NCBI RefSeq assembly: GCF_039962115.1
Contig: NZ_JAMPKJ010000006.1
Coordinates: 1-64,000 of the forward strand
Length of the DNA stretch: 64,000 nucleotides
Direction of reading: 5' to 3'
Source: Funiculus sociatus GB2-C1
GTDB taxonomy: Bacteria > Cyanobacteriota > Cyanobacteriia > Cyanobacteriales > FACHB-T130
The stretch's first letter is position 1; the number at the start of each line of letters is the position of its first letter. Shown here one piece after another: positions 51,155 to 60,183 of this stretch. A model generated the notes under the pieces. That model made no database searches and was not told the origin of the DNA. It worked only from the letters and a program-made list of their open reading frames with translations. Position numbers and translations under genes: made by a program.

Positions 51155-52609
51155 TCAGATATCCATTGACAAGTCGCGCAGAAAGTAAAAGCGATCGCTC
51201 CTCCAATCACTACCCTTAATTCGTCCCAAGTAACCCGCTAAAGGCGAGGAAAGCTCAATCAGAATATCGTGCATTTCCTCAGTTTTTAATGGCTGAGGTG
51301 GATTAGAACCAAAATATGCACCATGTAAAGCTTCAACTCCACCATTATCTAAACCTGTGTTTTGCAGGTAATTTTTTACAAGCTGGACTAGATGCGATCG
51401 CAACTTAATATCTTGGTTAACTTTATCGATGTAACGATTAACTTTATCGTCAGCCAATCCAAAGGGAGCTTGCTGCAAGCACTGCTTTAGCTCTAACAAA
51501 TTGATAGAGTTTTTGTGTTGTGCTTGCATTTCTACCAATCGTTGTAGCGTTTCGGGTCTAATGACATTCATTTGATTCTCAGTAGCTGTCCTACTGGCAT
51601 AAAAATTTAATTCTCCCGCTGCTACAATCAACTTGATTGAACGCTCGTACTGAGTTTTACCGAGATGGTTCATGCCAATTTTAAGGAGTTGTGCAGGCGT
51701 CCCATCAGGGACTTTCTCTGTTTTAGTAGCCTTACATTCTCCCACCATTGGATAAGGGGCGTCACAATAGAAATCCATACCTCCAGCTCCACCCATTGAG
51801 TTTGGATCGAGTCCAGAACCGCTGAAGCCTAACTTCAACAATCCTTTGCGAACTAATTTTTCAAAGGTATGACCGTCGCTGGAATTTCCTATTTGTGCAA
51901 TTTTCTCGATCCAAGACCCATCTGAATCAAGTCGCTTTGTAGGCTTATCACTACTCCAACCTAGAAATATTTTGATGTCCCAATCCAGTTCTTCCGCTGC
52001 TGGATTATCAGCGGATAGTTGAGCGATCGCATTCTGCAATTCTTCCAATTCTGGATGCAGTGGCGGCTGTCTGTGTTCTAGCTGGTGTCGGCGTTGGGAG
52101 AAGATGCGATCGCTCAATACAGGCAAAGATTCAGTAACAGTTAGGAGATTCGGTAAAGAAACAAAATTACCCTTGGGATGTACCGTAACTTCTATCGGCT
52201 GAGGTAGCGGATAAACTCGCAAATAAGTCAGAAAAATATAAGGACGTTGAGACAGAATTTGCTGCAATGCTTCTGTTGTCCAAATTGTCAACCGCGACAA
52301 AGCTTCTAACGCTTCAGAATTATCTATAATTTGGCACAATTCGCACCTAGCCCAAGCTTTAATTGTGACTGTTTCAGAATTTAGCTGGGTAAATTCAGTT
52401 TGAGCAATAGACAAAAAATTCGGGCGATATTGTTGCTCCGTTGGTAGCAAGTTAATCGAAGCATCAGCAGGATAGAGGGCAAATTGTCGCCCCGGATCAA
52501 TGAACGTCCGAGGCGTAGCTGCGATCGCTCTCCCTTGAATTAACGCTTCAATGTCTGGCGCTGGTAGTATTAAGGCAGTATCAAGGTTGACGGAATTTAC
52601 TGGCGGCAT
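51155..52609 (-). CDS. DUF1802-like protein with PD-(D/E)xK nuclease motif
   Basis: A 484-residue protein. The first ~180 residues (ALILPAPDIEALIQGRAIAATPRTFIDPGRQFALYP, TVTIKAWARCELCQIIDNSEALEALSRLTIWTTEALQ) resemble the cyanobacterial DUF1802 family. The middle contains GHTFEKLVRKGLLKLGFSGSGL, GGAGGMDFYC and YPMVGECKATKTEKVPDG, which fit a restriction-endonuclease core: helix Glu, strand Asp, then E-x-K. The C-terminus is helical. It starts eight bases after the Uma2 gene, so they are an operon. A DNA-cleaving or DNA-binding role is inferred from the motif; no target is known. The DUF1802 name is from memory. Confidence 0.7.
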   Translation of the reverse strand: MPPVNSVNLDTALILPAPDIEALIQGRAIAATPRTFIDPGRQFALYPADASINLLPTEQQYRPNFLSIAQTEFTQLNSETVTIKAWARCELCQIIDNSEALEALSRLTIWTTEALQQILSQRPYIFLTYLRVYPLPQPIEVTVHPKGNFVSLPNLLTVTESLPVLSDRIFSQRRHQLEHRQPPLHPELEELQNAIAQLSADNPAAEELDWDIKIFLGWSSDKPTKRLDSDGSWIEKIAQIGNSSDGHTFEKLVRKGLLKLGFSGSGLDPNSMGGAGGMDFYCDAPYPMVGECKATKTEKVPDGTPAQLLKIGMNHLGKTQYERSIKLIVAAGELNFYASRTATENQMNVIRPETLQRLVEMQAQHKNSINLLELKQCLQQAPFGLADDKVNRYIDKVNQDIKLRSHLVQLVKNYLQNTGLDNGGVEALHGAYFGSNPPQPLKTEEMHDILIELSSPLAGYLGRIKGSDWRSDRFYFLRDLSMDI

Positions 52610-52617
52610 ACTTCATC

Positions 52618-53262
52618 TTATGGTTGAAATTGAGTTAATAACCAAGCCACAACTTGAGAGTGTGCCATTTGACGACTGCGCCGCAGAGTCTCTTCTAATA
52701 CTGCCATCTCTAAACCTGGTAATATTTGAGATTGAGTAATTCTTCTACTACCACCACTAGAAATTATTTCAAAGGCAATTATTTCGGCTTGCTGCACATC
52801 AACTATCCAATATTCAGATACTTTTATATCTTCATAAAGCAACCGTTTTTCGCCTTTGTCATCAGCTAGGGTACTGTCAGAAATTTCAATAGCTATATCT
52901 GGCGGTGGAGTAACATCAAGATTAGCGATCGCTGTTCCTGTCGGTACCATTTGCGCCCGTTCTCCGATATAGTAAGATACATCAGGTTGGCACTCTCGAA
53001 CACCTGTTTTCCGGTAGCTACAGTTATCCAAGCAATTCAGTGGGATGTTTTTGAGAGCGGCGAATAAGGTGACAGCAATAGCAATAATCCCATTATCTTT
53101 TGCATGATCAGGGCCTACTGACATAGTTTCAATCCTCATTCGTCCATTGTAGTAGTAGCCTTTAGCTTTTTGATAAGCTGGGTCTTCAACGGTTTGGATA
53201 AATTCATTCCATGTAGCTACAACCCAAGTATCAGTCGGTAGTTTTGTCCGCATGGTACTCAT
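52618..53262 (-). CDS. Uma2 family endonuclease-like protein
   Basis: A 214-residue Uma2/DUF820 protein with a PD-(D/E)xK-type fold. Motifs are clear: ECQPDVSYYIGERAQ (Asp), PPDIAIEISDSTLADDKGEKRLLYEDIKVSEYWIVDV (Glu, Lys and the closing strand). The N-terminal KLPTDTWVVATWNEFIQTVEDPAYQKAKGYYYNGRMRIE is the usual entry. ATG 53262 is chosen; the frame opens 11 codons earlier, within the edge of a MITE-like element. It precedes the PD-(D/E)xK gene by eight bases. Only about 22% of the previous Uma2 protein's length is recognisably alike by eye. Confidence 0.85.
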   Translation of the reverse strand: MSTMRTKLPTDTWVVATWNEFIQTVEDPAYQKAKGYYYNGRMRIETMSVGPDHAKDNGIIAIAVTLFAALKNIPLNCLDNCSYRKTGVRECQPDVSYYIGERAQMVPTGTAIANLDVTPPPDIAIEISDSTLADDKGEKRLLYEDIKVSEYWIVDVQQAEIIAFEIISSGGSRRITQSQILPGLEMAVLEETLRRSRQMAHSQVVAWLLTQFQP

Positions 53263-53286
53263 AAATTTCTCTTTTGCACTCAACTT

Positions 53287-53389
53287 ATATAGCAATCCTA
53301 TTTGAGTTGTGAGATGCTAGTCCTTCAAATACCTGACTTTTTAGATAAGTCGGGTATTTTGTCTTCACAAAGCATTTAGGACTGCTATA
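53287..53389 (+). mobile_element. MITE-like element, copy 2
   Basis: A 103-base element with terminal inverted repeats (TATAGCAATCCTA at the left, TAGGACTGCTATA at the right) and an internal stem (TACCTGACTT / AAGTCGGGTA). It is homologous over its whole length, inverted, to 19493-19594; the first 28 bases are identical. It lies between the AAA+ ATPase gene and the Uma2 gene, nine bases before the ATPase stop, and could end or modify the transcript. Confidence 0.65.
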
Positions 53390-53398
53390 GCCAGGAGA

Positions 53399-55315
53399 TC
53401 AAGCATTAATTTTGTTGAATAAGGTGTTGATTCCTTCTTCTATGTTGTCTGATTCAGATACATCAACCATCATAGGCTGCTCTGAAACTACGGGTTCTTC
53501 TTCAATCATATCCGTAGGCACCTCATAAGATGGATCGCTGAGAATCTCTTTAAGCAGAGGGTTACTAGGTCCCAGCATTTTGTCAGCCCCTTTCTCAGTG
53601 ATGAACTTAATAATTTCAGCCTCACTTAACTTATAGTCCACTTCTCGCTTTTGATGAACAGCACGAATAGCTATTAGAGGTTTTATCTCATCTTCTTTGA
53701 GTTCCACAAATTCTCCACCTTTTTCTCTTATTAGAGGTTCAAGATACTTGGATTCCATAGGTTTAGTCATTTTCTTAGACCTGGAACGAACTAAACAACC
53801 TCTAGTTAAATCAAACTTTTTATAGTCATTCAGCTTGCCCAGACCTGTTGATAATGAGACACCACCAGCATACTGAAGAACTGCAACGCCAATTTTTACA
53901 GGTTGTCCGTTTTCTTTGCCAATTATCTTGAAATTGAGGTGCTTATCCGTTTTATTTTTACAGACTTTATCTGTAACCTCTTCAATTGTTACTCTTTCTA
54001 CTGTCTGACCAATGAATGTCTGAAAGCCAAATAAAAGAGCATCAGCAAGTTGGAAATTATCATCTAAATAATTTTCTGGGTCTTGCTCAAGCTCTTTTGT
54101 AAAAGCAGTTTCAACTGGATCTTCTTCTTTGACAACCTGTCCTATAATCGGAGGATTACAGTTCTTTTTGCACCAATCTAAAACCTCTCTAATGGTTGGT
54201 TTTTCTTTACCAAGGTTGCGGAGTTGGCTTTCTGTAAATGGATAAAGTGGATCGGAAGGAACTAAGTTTCGTACTTCGTAATAATTTTTCAACGACAAAG
54301 TAACTAATTCAACAATAGATTCTCCGTCCATGTACTTTAATTCAATAGGATTCCCCTGAGCAGAAACCTTATTATAAACCCCACCAGGTAGCTGCTTTAC
54401 TTTATTACTCCATTGATTAGGCATCATTACGCTTAAAATTAGACCACGACTGAGATTTTGCAACATATCTTTGATTAAACCAGCAACGATTTGGCTTATG
54501 TGTAAGCCGCTAATAGCATCGTAGGCATCAGGCATATCTAACTCATCAAAACAAATAACGAGTTCCTTGTATTCACTAATTAAATCTAGGATTTGCAGAA
54601 CTGCATCAAAAGATTGACGCTGGGTAGGTAATTCTAATTCAATAGATTTATACTGGGCTAGTTCTTGACCCTCTAACCATTTGGTTGCATAAAGTGATTC
54701 TTCATCTGAAAGTGTCCAGAAAATCGCTTTGACAATATCAGGATCGTTAATATCTTTAGCTTTCGGAAATGCTTTTGTTAAATCCTTTACCAATTTCTTG
54801 ACTTGAGGTGGCTTGCTGGTCTTAAATCTTTCAACTAATTGTTTAGGAGAAAAAAGTTTAGGATTTGGTTTGACAGCTTTTAAAGCATGATTAGTCATTT
54901 CTGTTGCTAGTTCCTGCCATTGTGTCACCTCTTGAGAGCCAATCTTCCCAAGGCTTTCGGCTAAAATTCGTTGAAATCCTTGCCTAATTTGGGAAAGATC
55001 ACCATATTTACCAGCGTAGACAAACAATCCACCACCCTGAACTTGTAGACGATGGCGGATACGGCTAACAATGTGAGTTTTACCTGTTCCGTCCTGAGCA
55101 GAGATGACTATTGAAGTTGTTGAGTATTGACCAGCACTAATTTGCTCAAGTGCCTGAAAAACTGCATTAGAAGCATGGGCATTAAGAGTTTCAACATCAC
55201 TGAAACTCTTACCCCAAACATCAGTTGCATTAAGATAAGGAGGCTTAGCAAACGGGTTTTGACTCAAAAGAGCAGCGTTAAGGTCTTCAGTGGAGGAAAC
55301 AGAAGAGTTAGTCAT
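53399..55315 (-). CDS. AAA+/STAND-like ATPase with nuclease-like C-terminal region
   Basis: I cannot name a family for this 638-residue ATPase. Walker A AQDGTGKT is at 73-80 and Walker B VICFDELD at 253-260, with an intervening helical insertion rich in lysine (~145-190). WNN-like sensor text is MMPNQWSNKV. The lid is helical (~320-400). The C-terminal region (~430-560) alternates strands: VKIGVAVLQYAGGVSLSTGLGKLNDYKKFDLTRGCLVRSRSKKM, which looks like a restriction-endonuclease-type or wHTH module. An acidic tail follows. It lies 41 bases downstream of a double winged-helix protein gene, so the two are probably cotranscribed. Defence or DNA-remodelling function is inferred from context. Confidence 0.75.
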   Translation of the reverse strand: MTNSSVSSTEDLNAALLSQNPFAKPPYLNATDVWGKSFSDVETLNAHASNAVFQALEQISAGQYSTTSIVISAQDGTGKTHIVSRIRHRLQVQGGGLFVYAGKYGDLSQIRQGFQRILAESLGKIGSQEVTQWQELATEMTNHALKAVKPNPKLFSPKQLVERFKTSKPPQVKKLVKDLTKAFPKAKDINDPDIVKAIFWTLSDEESLYATKWLEGQELAQYKSIELELPTQRQSFDAVLQILDLISEYKELVICFDELDMPDAYDAISGLHISQIVAGLIKDMLQNLSRGLILSVMMPNQWSNKVKQLPGGVYNKVSAQGNPIELKYMDGESIVELVTLSLKNYYEVRNLVPSDPLYPFTESQLRNLGKEKPTIREVLDWCKKNCNPPIIGQVVKEEDPVETAFTKELEQDPENYLDDNFQLADALLFGFQTFIGQTVERVTIEEVTDKVCKNKTDKHLNFKIIGKENGQPVKIGVAVLQYAGGVSLSTGLGKLNDYKKFDLTRGCLVRSRSKKMTKPMESKYLEPLIREKGGEFVELKEDEIKPLIAIRAVHQKREVDYKLSEAEIIKFITEKGADKMLGPSNPLLKEILSDPSYEVPTDMIEEEPVVSEQPMMVDVSESDNIEEGINTLFNKINA

Positions 55316-55356
55316 GGCTTATTGTGTGAGGTAACGAATTTACAAAAGGATTTAGG

Positions 55357-56040
55357 TCAATTTTTAGAACTTAGGCGCTTGACATAATAACGTACTGCGC
55401 CAAGTTCAGTTTTGATGGAGTCTTCAGCTTTATCAGGTGTGATGTCTGTCATCTCGCCACCTATAAGTTGTACAAGATCGTTGGCTTGCATTTCCAGCAG
55501 CCACTCGTTGAAGTGCGATCGCGTTACCCGTTCCCCAATCTCCCGCCGAATCTGGTAAATCGGCACCAGATTGTCCAGGTTATAATTCCGATTAAGCCGA
55601 TCGTAAACATCCAACGCTACAGGCTTAAACTCGTCGTAGGATGCGATCGCTTTCGCTTCCGCCTTACTTTGCACACCAGGAGCAGTCGCACCATTTGATA
55701 GTGTCCCCATCTCTCGGAGCCACTTCAACAAAGCATTAGCAGTTTTTGCCCCTATTTGAGAGTCAAACTCGAAATCACCACTTTTGAGTTTCTCGCCTAG
55801 CAACTGGACACCTTCGGAAGACAGGGATATCTTATTCTTGGAGATAGCGATCGCTCCGGCTTTTTCTAATTCTTGAAAAATGCCCTGATAGTCCGCAGCT
55901 TTCTCATTTGTTCTTTGAATTCGTTGGGTTAATTCACCTTTCTTAACTTCCGCCTTCGCTCCGCCCATATCCCACAGCGCCAACAGCAGGCGAGTTTTCC
56001 CTTGGTCTTCCGTACCCCGTAAGCCTTTAGTTGTTGCCAT
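55357..56040 (-). CDS. Double winged-helix protein, partner of the AAA+ ATPase
   Basis: A 227-residue basic protein without membrane segments. Residues ~12-90 form a winged-helix-like unit (GKTRLLLALWDMGGAKAEVKKGELTQRIQRTNEKAADYQGIFQELEKAGAIAISKNKISLSSEGVQLLGEKL). Residues ~135-225 form a second (FKPVALDVYDRLNRNYNLDNLVPIYQIRREIGERVTRSHFNEWLLEMQANDLVQLIGGEMTDITPDKAEDSI). Two DNA- or RNA-binding winged helices joined by a linker suit a sensor or recruitment subunit. ATG 56040. It is first of the minus-strand run reaching 51155. Name and function not known. Confidence 0.75.
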   Translation of the reverse strand: MATTKGLRGTEDQGKTRLLLALWDMGGAKAEVKKGELTQRIQRTNEKAADYQGIFQELEKAGAIAISKNKISLSSEGVQLLGEKLKSGDFEFDSQIGAKTANALLKWLREMGTLSNGATAPGVQSKAEAKAIASYDEFKPVALDVYDRLNRNYNLDNLVPIYQIRREIGERVTRSHFNEWLLEMQANDLVQLIGGEMTDITPDKAEDSIKTELGAVRYYVKRLSSKN

Positions 56041-56204
56041 CTTAATAATTCTTGGTTACTAGAAAAAATTACCGTCTCAGGTAAAACCACCTAACGTATA
56101 ATAACCGCACATATCTAGCAAATCGCCTGTAAATGCGCTAGAGAATGCTTGTGCTGATTTACACAAGAAATAAAATCTTTAAAAAAAATTAGTATTAATT
56201 GCTC

Positions 56205-57548
56205 ATGGATATCGACTCAATTCTTCAACCGTTTCAACGTTTTGGTGTTCATCTTGGACTAGAACGCATTGAAAAACTATTAACCGATTTGGGCAACCCG
56301 CACCACTCTGTCCCAGTTATTCATGTCGCTGGAACAAATGGTAAAGGCTCAGTTTGTGCCTATCTCTCCGCAGTTCTAACAGAGGCGGGTTATCGCGTCG
56401 GACGCTACACTTCCCCGCATTTAATTGATTGGAATGAGCGTATTTGTCTCAACGAACAGCCAATTTCCCTGGAAACGCTGCGAGAATTGCTGCTACAAGT
56501 CCAAGCAGCTATCCAACCAGGTAAAGAGTCACCGACTCAGTTTGAAGTCATCACCGCTGCTGCGTGGTTGTATTTTTACCAGCAGGAAGTAGATGTCGCG
56601 GTGGTGGAAGTCGGATTGGGAGGACGTTTGGATGCAACGAATGTATGCTCTAATCCTCTCGTTACCATCATAACTTCCATCAGTCGGGAACACTGGCAGG
56701 TACTAGGCCCTACCCTAGCCGACATCGCTAGAGAAAAAGCTGGTATCCTCAAACCAGGATGTCCGGCAGTAATTGGGCAATTGCCAGAGGAAGCGATCGC
56801 AGTCGTAAAACAGCGGATTGTGGAATTAGGTTGTCCTGCTGTTTTCCCCCAAGCAGCGGTAGAGTTACGAACCGCTGAGGCGCAGAGGACACAGACTAAA
56901 GAAAGATTGGTGGAATATAGGGGTATTGAAAATTTGGAATCCAATCCAAATTCCGATACCCCCCTTAATAAGGAAGGTGTCGAAAATCCAAAATCGATAA
57001 GGTATCCTTTGCCGTTGTTGGGAGATTTTCAGCTGTTGAATTCGGCGTTAGCGATCGCATCTTTCCAAATTCTCTCTTCACAAGGTTGGAAAATTACCGA
57101 ACAAGCGATCGCATCAGGGATGGAAAAAACTAAATGGTTGGGAAGACTCCAGTGGACAACCTGGAAAAATCGTCAATTACTCATAGATGGCGCACATAAT
57201 CCAGCAGCTGCGATCGCTCTGCGTCAGTATGTCGATACACTGGAAAAATCCCCCATACATTGGGTGATGGGGATGCTTTCAACTAAAGACCATGCAGATA
57301 TTTTTAAAGCTTTACTTAGAGAAGGCGAAAAACTTTACTTAGTCCCCGTACCAGATCATAGTTCAGCCGAAACTGAATCTTTAGCCACCCTTGCACAAAA
57401 CATCTGCCCGCAATTAACCCATTGTCGCATCTATCCCGAACTCACAGCTGGCTTGGAAGCAGCCATAGCGATCGCTACCCCAGATGATTTAATAGTCTTG
57501 TGCGGTTCCCTATATCTAATAGGTCACTTCTTGAAATATGCAAAGTAA
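56205..57548 (+). CDS. folC: Folylpolyglutamate/dihydrofolate synthase
   Basis: ATP-dependent ligase of the Mur family that adds glutamate to folates; 447 residues. VAGTNGKGSVCAYL is the P-loop, RYTSPHLIDWNERI and VVEVGLGGRLDATNV are Mur-family blocks, and LIDGAHNPAAAIALRQY is in the C-terminal domain. Between VFPQAAVELR and YPLPLLGDFQ is an unusual insert of about 45 residues (TAEAQRTQTKERLVEYRGIENLESNPNSDTPLNKEGVENPKSI) encoded by two dispersed repeats, still in frame. ATG 56205 begins the conserved part; a TTG two codons earlier is possible. Divergent from the winged-helix gene. Confidence 0.95.
   Translation: MDIDSILQPFQRFGVHLGLERIEKLLTDLGNPHHSVPVIHVAGTNGKGSVCAYLSAVLTEAGYRVGRYTSPHLIDWNERICLNEQPISLETLRELLLQVQAAIQPGKESPTQFEVITAAAWLYFYQQEVDVAVVEVGLGGRLDATNVCSNPLVTIITSISREHWQVLGPTLADIAREKAGILKPGCPAVIGQLPEEAIAVVKQRIVELGCPAVFPQAAVELRTAEAQRTQTKERLVEYRGIENLESNPNSDTPLNKEGVENPKSIRYPLPLLGDFQLLNSALAIASFQILSSQGWKITEQAIASGMEKTKWLGRLQWTTWKNRQLLIDGAHNPAAAIALRQYVDTLEKSPIHWVMGMLSTKDHADIFKALLREGEKLYLVPVPDHSSAETESLATLAQNICPQLTHCRIYPELTAGLEAAIAIATPDDLIVLCGSLYLIGHFLKYAK
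56868..56998. repeat. Dispersed repeats inserted within folC
   Basis: ACCGCTGAGGCGCAGAGGAC near 56870 is a member of the common cyanobacterial GAGGCGCAGAGGACGCAGAG repeat. Directly after it, arms GGGGTAT/ATACCCC and AATTTGGA/TCCAAATT (56920-56962) form a long perfect hairpin. Both keep the reading frame open and separate the two domains of FolC. Confidence 0.75.
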
Positions 57549-57583
57549 CGTAAAGGTTCTCTGCGTTACTTTGCGTTAAAAAA

Positions 57584-58864
57584 CTACCTCTGATCCCACG
57601 CTAAAGCCGCATCACTCACGGCTTGATCTACCGTCTTTTGTCCCAACATCGCCGCCTGCAAATTTTGATAAATTGCCTTCTGCAACTTGTTAAGATCCTT
57701 CATCGCCGGAACCAGCACCTCTGCGTCTTGCAAATCTCTAGCACTGATAGCGCGAGCTTGTGCCAATGGCGATGTTTTGGCATCACCCGCTAATTGGCGT
57801 TGATACTCTTTTAGTGCTTCAACTGTAGAAGGTAGGACATTCGCAGCTTTGGCAAAAGCCAGCTGATTTTCTGTATTTGTCACATACAAAGCAAACTTCA
57901 AAGCATCATCCGGCCGATTAGTGTCGCGGGGAACTACCAAATTCATCACCGCCACATTTTTCTTACCTGTCTCGCCAGTAATCTGCGGTGCAGCAGCCGA
58001 CACTTGCGCGACAGCGGGTGCATTCTTCTCAATCGTATTCATAAACTCCGCCCCCGTCCCCAGCAGCGCCGTCTCCCCAGCCTGGTATAGTTCTACCGCA
58101 CGTCTATGACCTTGCGTCAATACTTCCTGCGGCAAGTATCCCTTCTTATAAAGGTCTACCCAATACTGAAACGCCGCCTTACCTGCGGGCGTGTTAAAAG
58201 CCGCCTTACCTTCAGCATCCACCAGTTGAACGCCCATCTGCACCAACGACTCCAGCACCTCCCCGGAATCTTCTGGAACCAGCGTCACAAAAAACGCATA
58301 CTTGCCAGTTTTCTTTTTAATTGCTTCAGCAACCTGTGCCAATTCCGTATAAGTTGCTGGTGGCTTACTGATACCAGCTTTTTTAAACAGATCGGTATTG
58401 TAAATTGTTACCCGCGTCGTCAGATACCAGGGAATGCCAAAACTTTTGTCATTGAGAGTGCTTGCCTTCCATATATTAGGTAAGTATGCCGAGCGTACCT
58501 GTTGAGGAACTTTAGCATCCAAATCTAACCAAGCATTGCGCGATGCCAGCTGGGAGGCGAAGTCAGGATTTAGATTTACCACATCCGGTGCCGTTTTTGC
58601 CGAAACCGCTGTCAAGATTTTGCTCTCCATCGCACTCCAGGGAACATCTACCCATAGCACCTTGACATTTTTATGTTCAGTTTCAAAGCTAGCAATCAGC
58701 TTTTGAAAATACTCAGTAAACTGTGGTTGTAGCTGCATCGTCCAAAATTCAATTTCTGGGTTTCCTGAGGAGGATGGACTAGGGCTACAACTAATCACCC
58801 AGCTGAGCATCAATCCCAACAGGGCGAATATGCTCAAACGTCTCCAGGTATTTATCCGGCTCAT
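57584..58864 (-). CDS. ABC transporter sugar-binding lipoprotein
   Basis: Extracellular solute-binding protein of family 1 (MalE/UgpB type), 426 residues, which captures a sugar or sugar derivative for an ABC importer. ATG 58864 begins a lipoprotein signal (SIFALLGLMLSWVISC) with the lipidated Cys in the box WVISC. Typical blocks are EIEFWTMQLQPQFTEYFQKLIASFE, DVVNLNPDFASQLASRNAWLDL, IPWYLTTRVTIYNTDLFKKAGISKPP and AELYQAGETALLGTGAEFMN-like text. The 43 codons upstream of this start lie in divergent promoter DNA and are not credible. No permease or ATPase is beside it. Confidence 0.92.
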   Translation of the reverse strand: MSRINTWRRLSIFALLGLMLSWVISCSPSPSSSGNPEIEFWTMQLQPQFTEYFQKLIASFETEHKNVKVLWVDVPWSAMESKILTAVSAKTAPDVVNLNPDFASQLASRNAWLDLDAKVPQQVRSAYLPNIWKASTLNDKSFGIPWYLTTRVTIYNTDLFKKAGISKPPATYTELAQVAEAIKKKTGKYAFFVTLVPEDSGEVLESLVQMGVQLVDAEGKAAFNTPAGKAAFQYWVDLYKKGYLPQEVLTQGHRRAVELYQAGETALLGTGAEFMNTIEKNAPAVAQVSAAAPQITGETGKKNVAVMNLVVPRDTNRPDDALKFALYVTNTENQLAFAKAANVLPSTVEALKEYQRQLAGDAKTSPLAQARAISARDLQDAEVLVPAMKDLNKLQKAIYQNLQAAMLGQKTVDQAVSDAALAWDQR

Positions 58865-59075
58865 GTAAATCGCAATCCCATTTTGGCAATAGAAGTAATC
58901 TATACTACCCGATGAGGTATATCTAATGTATGGAATCTTTCGGGGTGTAGTTTTGTCTCTACCGATGTGTTTATGAGCTAGATTGGGTACCATAAATCTG
59001 TCTGTATTTCCCTAAACCCAATCCCCTCACCTACTACGCGATCGCAGGGCTGCGAAGAAAAGCCAACAAAAAAAT

Positions 59076-60179
59076 ATGTTTACCCGCTTTAAAGGATTAA
59101 TAGCCAAACGTACCAAAGGAATTGGTATAGAAATCGCCCCGGAACGGATTAATATTGCTCAGCTACGCAAGCAGGGTCAAGGATTCAAATTGGCAGCGCT
59201 GTCCTCTACAGAGGTTCCCGAAGGAATCTTCCAAGAAGGCAAGATTGCAGATGCCCCGGCTCTAGCTGAACTGATTAAGATGGCACTGGCAGAAAGTAAA
59301 ATAAAAGTCCAGAACGTTGCCACAGCCGTTTCCGGGCGAGAAGCAGTAGTGCGCGTTATCCCAGTACCAGCCGAACTCGATGATAGAGAGTTGCGCGAAA
59401 TGGTGCTGGATCACGAAGCAGGTCTATATCTGCCATTCCCACGGGAAGAAGCCGATGTGGACTATCAGAAGCTGGGCTTTTTCACCGATGAAGATGGAAT
59501 TGAAAAGGTGCAGGTGCTGCTAGTTGCCACTCCCAAGGAAATTACAAACAGCTATATCGAGACTTTCCGGGAAGCTGGGTTAACAATCGATGTGTTGGAG
59601 ATTAGTAGCTTTGCCCTAATTCGGACGATTCGAGAGCAATTGCGACAATTTGGGCCTCAAGAAGCAGCTGTATTGGTGGATATAGAGTTCGATAGCACCG
59701 AAATTGCGATTATCGTGGATGGAGTGCCGCAATTCTCGCGCACCGTTCCCATTGGAACGTTCCAACTTCAGACTGCTCTTAACCGGGCGATGAATTTACC
59801 AACATCGAGAAGCACCGAAACGCTGCAAGCGATGACAATTCCCAACACGCCAGTTGATAACGTCAGATCGGGTGCAACAGGCATCAATCCCGGTATGGCT
59901 GCTTTGGTGAGAGTTTTAGGAGAGCTAGCCGACGAACTACGTCGCTCTATCGATTTTTATCTAAATCAGAGCGAAAATTTGGAAGTGGCGCAGCTGCTAC
60001 TAGCAGGGCCTGGAGGAGGAATTGGACAACTGGATGAATTTTTCACGCAACGGTTAAGCTTGCCAACTACGCAAGTAGACCCAGTTGCTGCTCTCTCTTT
60101 GGAGGTGACAGAAGAAATTTCGCCAGTGCAAAGACCGGGATTAGGAGTTGTCTTGGGATTAGGACTAAGAGAGGTTTAA
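59076..60179 (+). CDS. pilM: Type IV pilus assembly protein PilM
   Basis: Actin-like ATPase at the cytoplasmic face of the type IV pilus alignment complex; it binds the N-terminal tail of PilN. 367 residues. Visible features: GIEIAPERINIAQLRKQG, the phosphate 1 region, VATAVSGREAVVRVIPVPAELDDRELREMVLDHEAGLYLPFPREEADVDYQ, AAVLVDIEFDSTEIAIIVDGVPQFSRTVPIG (phosphate 2) and LLLAGPGGGIGQLDEFF (adenosine site). It heads the pilMNOQ operon; pilN begins four bases after its stop. No clear ribosome site precedes ATG 59076. Confidence 0.96.
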   Translation: MFTRFKGLIAKRTKGIGIEIAPERINIAQLRKQGQGFKLAALSSTEVPEGIFQEGKIADAPALAELIKMALAESKIKVQNVATAVSGREAVVRVIPVPAELDDRELREMVLDHEAGLYLPFPREEADVDYQKLGFFTDEDGIEKVQVLLVATPKEITNSYIETFREAGLTIDVLEISSFALIRTIREQLRQFGPQEAAVLVDIEFDSTEIAIIVDGVPQFSRTVPIGTFQLQTALNRAMNLPTSRSTETLQAMTIPNTPVDNVRSGATGINPGMAALVRVLGELADELRRSIDFYLNQSENLEVAQLLLAGPGGGIGQLDEFFTQRLSLPTTQVDPVAALSLEVTEEISPVQRPGLGVVLGLGLREV

Positions 60180-60183
60180 AGGG

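Noticed and set aside
51155..56040. Calling the cluster BREX, DISARM or Dnd
   Set aside because: No methyltransferase, phosphatase, helicase or sulfur-modification gene is present, and the ATPase could not be matched to BrxC or DptH from sequence alone.
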